From contig CABMIU010000016.1 in assembly GCA_902386385.1 (NCBI GenBank), forward strand, positions 1-39,268: DNA of 39,268 bases, in the 5' to 3' direction. Below the pieces are notes generated by a model. That model made no database searches and was not told the origin of the DNA. It worked only from the letters and a program-made list of their open reading frames with translations. Position numbers and translations under genes: made by a program. Each line of letters opens with the position of its first letter. Position 1 is the first letter of the stretch. This document shows, piece by piece, positions 31,724 to 37,631 of the stretch. Origin of the DNA: an uncultured archaeon. Lineage in GTDB: Archaea; Iainarchaeota; Iainarchaeia; Iainarchaeales; Iainarchaeaceae.

Positions 31724-32947
31724 TCACAGCTTATACCTCAGCATCGCGCCGATTCCGCCGAAGCCCGAGTAGAATTGTTCCCCTTCATCCGAGTCCTTTG
31801 ACACTACTGCTAATTCAGTCCCTTTCTGGTTCGCTTTCTCGGTCATGAAATCGAGGAAGTCCATTTCCTCCAGTATTTCAAAATCCGGGTAATTATCTAT
31901 CTTGAATTTTCCGTCCTTGTCCATTACCTCTTTGACCTCGCCTGTCTTTTCATTGGAAATCCTGAACACCAGCCATTCGATGCCCTCGCTCACGAGCAGC
32001 TTCGCGACCTGCCCCCTTTCGAGTGCTTCCATTACCTCTTTTTCGCCGTAGGCTGCGAGACCGTCCTTTGCAAGCTCGCCGAGGAAATCGTTCACAATCG
32101 CCCTTTCCCTCATCACATCCGTGTCCTTGAGAATCTGCTCAGACTTCTGCATCATTTCCCTTATTCCGCCCTCGTCAGTGTACGAAGTGTCGAGCATCCC
32201 GAGGATGTTCTTCTTTATCCTGTGGTCGAGCATGTCCTTGTCGAGGAAGAACTGCTTTGTCATTCCCGGGCCGCCTACAATGAGGCCAGCGAACTTGTCC
32301 CCGAAAGGCAGGAAAACCATGTTGCATTTTTCGCTTATGCGCTTGTAAAAGTCCTGCTCCGCTTCCTCTCGCAGGCGCTGAAATCGCTGCGAACTTTGTC
32401 CTCCGGCACGACTTTTCCCGCTGTATCCCGAGGTGAATTTTCCCATTATTTCATATCTTTTTCCTATGAGCGTCGCTATTGTGGCCTCATTGTGGTCAAT
32501 TGTAACAAGGCCATAAACGCTCGTTGGCTTGAGCATGTCCTTGAGCGGTTCTAGGTGGAAGCGTGAGTCGCACCAATAAAGCTTGGTCCTGAGGTCCTTT
32601 ACCGGCCTTACTGTGAAAAGCCTTATATCTGTCCTTCCTTCGGTTTCCGATATGTTGCCCGAGAACACCACCAAACCGTTGGAAGGGATGTTAAAATTGA
32701 TTTGCTTGAGGAATCCGGTTATTTTACGGAGTGCTCCCTGCACGTTTTTTCGCGTGGAGGGGCTTTTTATGTTGGAACTCTGGCTTAATTCCGAGGTCAA
32801 TTGGTTCATTACTGCTCCCCTGTCAGTATCTTCAGGTATGTAGACACTGATGAGTTCCGTGCCATGGCCCTGGAATTTCTCGAGCTTTTTTAGCTTTTTC
32901 CTGAAAACCGCCTCGTCCGAGGAACTTGACTCCAAGATGTCTGCCAT
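31724..32947 (-). CDS. prf1: Peptide chain release factor aRF1
   Basis: The 407-residue protein ends translation at all three stop codons. Domain 1 has the stop-reading SSNIKSPSTRKNVQGAL (TASNIKS equivalent) and YWCDSRF (YxCxxxF motif). Domain 2 has the peptidyl hydrolysis motif AGGQSSQRFQRLREEAEQDFYKRI. Domain 3 follows with LLVSEGIEWLVFRI. The length fits archaeal aRF1. The start ATG 32947 has TGGTTTG one base before it. It is the first gene of the run aRF1, unknown, truD on this strand. Confidence 0.97.
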   Translation of the reverse strand: MADILESSSSDEAVFRKKLKKLEKFQGHGTELISVYIPEDTDRGAVMNQLTSELSQSSNIKSPSTRKNVQGALRKITGFLKQINFNIPSNGLVVFSGNISETEGRTDIRLFTVRPVKDLRTKLYWCDSRFHLEPLKDMLKPTSVYGLVTIDHNEATIATLIGKRYEIMGKFTSGYSGKSRAGGQSSQRFQRLREEAEQDFYKRISEKCNMVFLPFGDKFAGLIVGGPGMTKQFFLDKDMLDHRIKKNILGMLDTSYTDEGGIREMMQKSEQILKDTDVMRERAIVNDFLGELAKDGLAAYGEKEVMEALERGQVAKLLVSEGIEWLVFRISNEKTGEVKEVMDKDGKFKIDNYPDFEILEEMDFLDFMTEKANQKGTELAVVSKDSDEGEQFYSGFGGIGAMLRYKL

Positions 32948-33123
32948 TCAAACCACGACCAAACAATTACTAAAACACATCAACATTCAAACCATAAAGC
33001 CCGTCCCGAAGCCAAAGGGAAAAATACTTATGACTAAGAGAATTAGGGCTATTTTAAGCTATTCCTTTATTGCCTTGCCTGAAGCCATAGGATAAAATTG
33101 GGGTGAATAAATTAAAAGGCTGC

Positions 33124-33393
33124 TTATTTGCACTGCCCTTTATACCATTTCTCATATTGCTTATGGCTGCCGATGAAGTGCACATATTTTGTCCGGGTTT
33201 CTTCTTCTTGTTCAAAAGCGATTCGGTATTGCCCGGATTCTTCAACTTGAAACCCGTAAGAATGCAGCCCCCTTGCCTGAAGCGGCTGTTCCAGCTGGTC
33301 AAGCTTTTTCATTATCTGGCGCCGCGTGGCTTTGTCGAATTTCTTGAAGTGCTCATCCCAGCCGGGCTTGAACTCGACTTTCCAAGGATTCAA
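33124..33393 (-). CDS. RelE/ParE-superfamily toxin-like protein, orphan
   Basis: The 89-residue protein fits the RelE/ParE fold: VEFKPGWDEHFKKFDKATRRQIMKKLDQLEQ (two N-terminal helices), GFQVEESGQYRIAFEQEEETRTKYVHFIGSHKQYEKWY (the strand region with the basic-aromatic end). RelE members cut mRNA on the ribosome. The predicted start is TTG 33393 because no in-frame ATG is available before a stop. No antitoxin ORF is visible on either side, so it is either orphaned, paired elsewhere, or uses a very short partner. It lies between aRF1 and pyrH. Confidence 0.78.
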   Translation of the reverse strand: MNPWKVEFKPGWDEHFKKFDKATRRQIMKKLDQLEQPLQARGLHSYGFQVEESGQYRIAFEQEEETRTKYVHFIGSHKQYEKWYKGQCK

Positions 33394-33546
33394 ATGTGTC
33401 TCATGGCTGCTTTACTGTATTGACGCGCAACAAGGAGCACTTTGCAAGGATAAAAGGGCTAACTGTTGACTCTTACTGAGTTGCCCAAGTGTTTTGGCTA
33501 TTCGAAACCCTTTTATTCAATTAACCAATTATCTTGTACGATTCCA

Positions 33547-34455
33547 ATGTTTGATTTCCTCGAGCACCCGATTGAGCAGGAATCGAGGCCTGCAAGCCAG
33601 CCTGTCCAGGGAAATGTTTTTGTTGTTTCAATCGGCGGCTCGCTGATTATTGATGAGAACGGCCCGAACACCGAAAAAATAATGGCGATTGCGGGCACAA
33701 TTTCCTCGCTGCACTCTCAGGGGAAGAAGTTCGTGCTCGTTGTAGGCGGCGGCAGGACCGCGCGTTCTTATGTCGGGGCAATGCGTGACCTGGGTGCGAA
33801 CAATTTCATGCAGGACCTCGCTGGAATAAACGTGACGCGCGTGAACGCTATGCTTGTCGCGAACGCGATTCCGAATGCCCACAAAGTTGTGCTTGATGAT
33901 TTTTCCCGCGCGCAGGAGATTTTAGATGCGGGCAAAATTCCTGTTTTCGGGGGGCACATCCCGTTCTTCACAACCGATTCCGTTGGCGCGCTCATTGCGG
34001 AATCATTGAACGGAACTTTTGTCAACCTCACCAATGTGGATGGCATTTATGATTCCAACCCGGCCGTGAATGCGGAGGCGAAGCGCTTTGATGAAATAGG
34101 GTATCAGCGCCTTGTGCAGCTAATAATGCAGGGCGGCTCCGTGCCCGGCCAGAATGTGGTGCTTGACCTCGCCTGCTGCATGATACTCCAGCGCAGCAGG
34201 ATTCCTGCTGTCGTTCTCAATGGCAACAACCTCCAGAACTTTTCAGATTACCTGGATGGCGGCACCTTCATCGGCACTTCAATAAGGGACATTGGAAGCG
34301 AGGGTGGTGCGGGGCAGGCACAGTTGCCGGATAGCGGGGCTACTTCAGGCGAAACCGATGTTATTATTCCGAAGAAAAGGAAAGTGGGGCGCAAGGTTGC
34401 GGTCCGCAGGCAGGGCGCGTATTATCCGCCTGACCCGAGCCAGATTGATTTCTGA
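33547..34455 (+). CDS. pyrH: Archaeal-type UMP kinase with C-terminal extension
   Basis: The 302-residue protein is an amino-acid-kinase-fold UMP kinase that makes UDP from UMP. VFVVSIGGSLIIDENGP (phosphate loop), VLVVGGGRTARSYVGAMRDLGAN, FGGHIPFFTTDSVGALIAE and LTNVDGIYDSNP are archaeal UMPK motifs. A tail of about 55 residues, rich in Gly, Ser and then basic residues (PKKRKVGRKVAVRRQ, ending in PPDPSQIDF), extends beyond the usual 220-240 residues. ATG 33547 follows a TTTTATTC box by about 34 bases; the ORF track's longer start has no support. Confidence 0.93.
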   Translation: MFDFLEHPIEQESRPASQPVQGNVFVVSIGGSLIIDENGPNTEKIMAIAGTISSLHSQGKKFVLVVGGGRTARSYVGAMRDLGANNFMQDLAGINVTRVNAMLVANAIPNAHKVVLDDFSRAQEILDAGKIPVFGGHIPFFTTDSVGALIAESLNGTFVNLTNVDGIYDSNPAVNAEAKRFDEIGYQRLVQLIMQGGSVPGQNVVLDLACCMILQRSRIPAVVLNGNNLQNFSDYLDGGTFIGTSIRDIGSEGGAGQAQLPDSGATSGETDVIIPKKRKVGRKVAVRRQGAYYPPDPSQIDF

Positions 34456-34469
34456 GCCGGTTATTATTT

Positions 34470-34682
34470 TTAAAGTGTTTCGGCATATTCTGCTAATCGG
34501 ACAGCAGCGTCTTCTCGGGTCATCCTGTGTTTTTTCACGAGGGAATTAATCGCTATTCTCATCGCGGCAATTCTTTTGGCTGTTGATGGAATTTTATTTC
34601 TGGCAATATCAGCGAGCAGTTTTTTCTGCTTTTCAGACATCTTCCAGCCACTTTTTCTCCCGCCGCCTTTAGGAATGCCCAT
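34470..34682 (-). CDS. Small basic protein of unknown function
   Basis: The 70-residue protein has a Gly/Lys-rich start (MGIPKGGGRKSGWKMSEKQ) and a helical remainder with a possible helix-turn-helix-like pattern (INSLVKKHRMTREDAAVRLAEY). I recognise no family. ATG 34682 follows GGTGG by 7 bases, and that site overlaps the end of dph2, so translation is probably coupled to it. It converges on pyrH with 14 bases between stops. Confidence 0.65.
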   Translation of the reverse strand: MGIPKGGGRKSGWKMSEKQKKLLADIARNKIPSTAKRIAAMRIAINSLVKKHRMTREDAAVRLAEYAETL

Positions 34683-34692
34683 GGTTTCCACC

Positions 34693-35700
34693 TTACGCAA
34701 ACTCATCAGGGACCCATTCATCAAATGTCTTTTCCCCTATCGCTATTAGGCATTCGGTTGGATTTATAATTATCGTTTTCCAGTTTTGTGAATCGTCAAT
34801 TACAATCCGGTTGCACGCGGTTATTACAAGGCAATCAACCCCGGAGCCGGTGAAGTAATTTTCATTCACATAATCCGCTTCGAACAAATATGCCTTGCGC
34901 CCCTGCCTCTCGACAGCTTTCCTGAGCTCAAGTGCCTTTTCCTTCTGCCTCTGCCCGGATTTGGCGGAAACCACGATGCCGAAGCTCCTTGCTTCCGAAG
35001 CCTTTGCAATTGCCGCGAACCTCCTGCGCATGAAGGTGTCCCGCGTTTTTTCAGGAATCTCTTCGACAGTGCCATGCAGCGGGTTCACTACAATTACCGG
35101 CTTTTTCGTGCCATAAAGCAGGCCCAAAGGGTGGAACATCCCGTCCCCGAAGTAAACATTAGCGTCAACCGAAGGCTGCACAGCTTTCACCGCGCTGTAA
35201 TTGCACCCGAGTATTTGCCCCTCCCCGCAAACCCTTTGTGTTCCCTTGCCGATGTTGCTTTGAATCCCGGAGCGGAAAAGGATTTTCCTCAGCTCCGGCA
35301 GAGCGTGAATGAATTGTGCATTCGCCACCAGCGCGATTGAATCCATTTTCCTTTTCTGCAGTTCTTTCACCAGCTTTCCGCAGATTTTTTCGAGTTCCGC
35401 GTCAGTGATTTCGTAGCGCAGCGGGGCGTAGAAAATGTTCTTTGGCCGGTGTATTGCCTCGTGCCCTATGTGGATTATCGCATCCGCGTTCAGGGCATTG
35501 AGGTCTTGCAATGGCAGGTCGCACGCGCCGAAGCACGGGTCCATTTTCACAAAGACATTTTCGCATGCCTGCGACAACTCGTCAGAAATCCATTTTGCCC
35601 TTGCTTTGAGGCCCTCGGGAATTTGCACAATGCATGTTTTTGCCCCTTTTCCGCGGAGGAACCCCTTTGCTTCCGACAGGTCAATGGCCAGTTCTGGCAT
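34693..35700 (-). CDS. dph2: Diphthamide biosynthesis enzyme Dph2
   Basis: The 335-residue protein is the iron-sulfur enzyme that transfers the 3-amino-3-carboxypropyl group from SAM to a His of elongation factor 2. The three cluster-binding Cys regions are MDPCFGACDLP, ILGCNYSA and LVITACNRI, spaced over the three repeated domains. VQIPEGLKARA and YFGDGMFHPLGLLY are further family features. The archaeal enzyme works as a homodimer. I chose ATG 35700 because a TTTTTAAC box lies about 30 bases away; ATG 35718 would add six residues. It lies 60 bases after L10e. Confidence 0.93.
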   Translation of the reverse strand: MPELAIDLSEAKGFLRGKGAKTCIVQIPEGLKARAKWISDELSQACENVFVKMDPCFGACDLPLQDLNALNADAIIHIGHEAIHRPKNIFYAPLRYEITDAELEKICGKLVKELQKRKMDSIALVANAQFIHALPELRKILFRSGIQSNIGKGTQRVCGEGQILGCNYSAVKAVQPSVDANVYFGDGMFHPLGLLYGTKKPVIVVNPLHGTVEEIPEKTRDTFMRRRFAAIAKASEARSFGIVVSAKSGQRQKEKALELRKAVERQGRKAYLFEADYVNENYFTGSGVDCLVITACNRIVIDDSQNWKTIIINPTECLIAIGEKTFDEWVPDEFA

Positions 35701-35760
35701 AATGGGAATATTGGGCATTAGCCGTTAAAAATTGGTTTATGGTGCAAGGGAATGAATGGA

Positions 35761-36522
35761 TTACTTTTTCGCAGGCTTTGCTTCTGTCTTTGCGCCTGCC
35801 GCTGGCTTTCCGGCTTCCGTTTTTGCCGGCCCGGTTGCTGTCTTTGCCCCGGCTGTTCCAGCGGCCGCCTTTCCAACTTCTGCGGGTGCAGCGCCTTCCG
35901 TTGCTGCGCCTGCCGCCGCTTCCGCTGCGGCCTTGTCTTCCTCTTCCTTTAGGTCCCTTGTCTTCTTCGGCTTTGTGCCTATGCTCTTGATGTCCTTGTG
36001 GACGTGAATCTTTATCCTGCACGGTAGCCTTGAAACAGCGGTCTCGAGGCATTCCTTGGCTTTTTCAGCGTTCTCGTCCATGCAGAGCACCGAGAACAAT
36101 ACCTGGCCGTCCCTTACCCTTATCGCCCTTCCTATCGCCTTTCCGAACGCGTGGCTCATTCCCTTCTGGATACGGTCCGCATGGGCCCCCTGTGCCTGCT
36201 TGTTCTCGCGCAGTATGTGGTGCGGGTATGCCCTGACTTTCAGGAAGAATTCTTCCTTGCCCAGCCTTTTGAATAGCTGCCTGTTTACCATCAGCCTCGT
36301 GCTTTCAATCGCGTTGTCCCTTATCTGCATGCCGAGCGGGGCGCAGACAATGCAGAGGTCCGCGACAGTGTCGAATTCCTTCATGCCGTTGCCCATGTTG
36401 AACTGCCTTGTCTTGAGTCCTGGGACTGCCCCTATGAAGTTCTTGTGCTGTACCGTGTCGGCATACCTCGTGTATGCCCTGTCCTTTGTCGAGCTGTAGC
36501 ACCTTCCGGGCCTGAGTCCCAT
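35761..36522 (-). CDS. rpl10e: Ribosomal protein L10e (uL16) with Ala/Lys-rich tail
   Basis: The 253-residue protein belongs to the large ribosomal subunit near the tRNA sites. MGLRPGRCYSSTKDRAYTRYADT, HHILRENKQAQGAHADRIQKGM and AFGKAIGRAIRVRDGQVLFSV are strongly conserved. Family members end near residue 170; here a low-complexity tail of about 75 residues follows, made almost only of Ala, Lys, Glu, Gly, Thr and Pro, ending AKPAKK. ATG 36522 follows TGGTTTG by one base; the ORF track adds MVC. It precedes dph2 on the same strand. Confidence 0.95.
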   Translation of the reverse strand: MGLRPGRCYSSTKDRAYTRYADTVQHKNFIGAVPGLKTRQFNMGNGMKEFDTVADLCIVCAPLGMQIRDNAIESTRLMVNRQLFKRLGKEEFFLKVRAYPHHILRENKQAQGAHADRIQKGMSHAFGKAIGRAIRVRDGQVLFSVLCMDENAEKAKECLETAVSRLPCRIKIHVHKDIKSIGTKPKKTRDLKEEEDKAAAEAAAGAATEGAAPAEVGKAAAGTAGAKTATGPAKTEAGKPAAGAKTEAKPAKK

Positions 36523-36646
36523 GCAAACCACTAAATCCAGAAAAACCTGAAATCCAAAACCGCCTGAAACCGATTAAAACGCTAAAAGCTGGCTGGGAAT
36601 TCTACCAATTCTCCCCCGCAATTATTTATAAAGGTTGCTAAGGCCG

Positions 36647-37273
36647 CTATATTCCTTTCCTCGCTTCAGCGAAACCGCCGACCGCCTGCAAGAGTGATTG
36701 CCACTCCCGCGGGTAAAAAGAGTCCCTGAAGCCACGGAGCGATGCACTTGCATATTCTGCAGGCTTCTTTGGATACATCATCGTGAATTCAGGGTTCCTT
36801 TTCATTTCGCCAAAGAACCTTTCAAGATAATGGTAGAAATCCGCGAGCATTTCACTTTCGTTTCCGAGGTTCCTTATCTCGCCCCTGCGCAAGGCTTCGA
36901 AAAAGAGCAGCCTGAGATCATGCTTTTCCCTCTCTTTGCCATGCAGGAGCTCCCTTCCACTTGCGAGGATTCCCCGCGCATTCAGCGCTTCCTGGACTTC
37001 TCCGAGCCTTGCATTTAATACTCCGCTCATATGCCTTTCATGCATTTCAGCCGGCTGGATAATCCTGTTCCGCCCTTCATCCATCCTCATGCTCATCTGG
37101 TGTAGCTGGACTGGCGTGAACCTGCGGCCTTCCGGGTTGTTTCCGAAATGCCCCGGCCCCATTGCAGAGGCACCAATCATTTGCCCTGCAGCTCCTGGCC
37201 TTGCCAGGCCTGCGGTGCCAGCTCTTGCCCTGCCAATTCTCGACCTCATTAAGATGTTTGTCATCATTCCCAT
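36647..37273 (-). CDS. Hypothetical protein
   Basis: I do not recognise this 208-residue protein. The first 45 residues are Gly/Ala/Arg/Met-rich and probably disordered; the rest is helical and charged, with EVQEALNARGILASGRELLHGKEREKHDLRLLFFEALRR and MLADFYHYLERFFGEMKRNPEFTMMYPKKPAEYASASLRGF as the most distinctive stretches. There are no cysteines, signal peptide or membrane segment. A TATATAAAGG box lies about 40 bases upstream of ATG 37273. A 69-codon ORF in another frame starts 13 bases earlier but is shorter and unlikely. Confidence 0.6.
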   Translation of the reverse strand: MGMMTNILMRSRIGRARAGTAGLARPGAAGQMIGASAMGPGHFGNNPEGRRFTPVQLHQMSMRMDEGRNRIIQPAEMHERHMSGVLNARLGEVQEALNARGILASGRELLHGKEREKHDLRLLFFEALRRGEIRNLGNESEMLADFYHYLERFFGEMKRNPEFTMMYPKKPAEYASASLRGFRDSFYPREWQSLLQAVGGFAEARKGI

Positions 37274-37308
37274 ATGCACAAGCCATTGCCTGATTTGCCT
37301 TAAAACAC

Positions 37309-37322
37309 TACCTTTATATATG
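37309..37322. promoter_or_regulatory. AT-rich core promoter between divergent genes
   Basis: TATATAAAGG on the minus strand (TTTATATATGGG on plus) is placed to drive the hypothetical gene, and perhaps the small basic gene on the other side with a leader of about 45 bases. Confidence 0.45.
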
Positions 37323-37391
37323 GGTAAATCCTTGTTGTGCTAAATTGCCGTCCAAGGGAGCATCTTGGATTCGGCTTGAGGAGGAGTGTAA

Positions 37392-37532
37392 ATGCTTGAT
37401 TTGAGCAGGATAGGAAAGACCCTGGAAAGGTTCGGCATAAAGCTCGAAAAGGAATCCAAGGTCGAGAAGAAGCTCGTCGCCGAGGTGAAGAAGGCGAGGT
37501 CAACAAAGAAAAAGAAGAAGAGGAGAAAGTGA
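37392..37532 (+). CDS. 46-residue lysine-rich peptide (not in ORF track)
   Basis: A short frame from ATG 37392 to TGA 37530-37532 encodes an amphipathic helical start (MLDLSRIGKTLERFGIKLEK), then KVEKKLVAEVKKARS and a purely basic end, TKKKKKRRK. A strong ribosome site, GAGGAGGAG, lies 5-13 bases upstream, better than at most genes here. A basic peptide of this kind could bind nucleic acid or the ribosome, but I recognise no family. It converges on the pyrophosphatase gene, and below the size cutoff it would be missed by automated callers. Confidence 0.6.
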   Translation: MLDLSRIGKTLERFGIKLEKESKVEKKLVAEVKKARSTKKKKKRRK

Positions 37533-37631
37533 AATTTGCGTGCGGCAAAAATCCAATGCCTGGAAATAAAAAAAGTTTTTGGCGGCTGGGTGGCCGCCCT
37601 TAAGCCTATTTTTAAAATTTACCCGCCGGCT

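Noticed and set aside
35681-36052. 123-codon ORF in another frame of the L10e gene
   Set aside because: It is a shadow of the repetitive Ala/Lys tail, with Gly/Arg/Lys-rich composition and no independent start signal.
37077-37286. 69-codon ORF overlapping the start of the hypothetical gene at 37273
   Set aside because: It overlaps the longer 208-residue frame in another phase and is Arg/Trp/Cys-rich in the manner of a shadow ORF, although its ATG fits the promoter spacing equally well.
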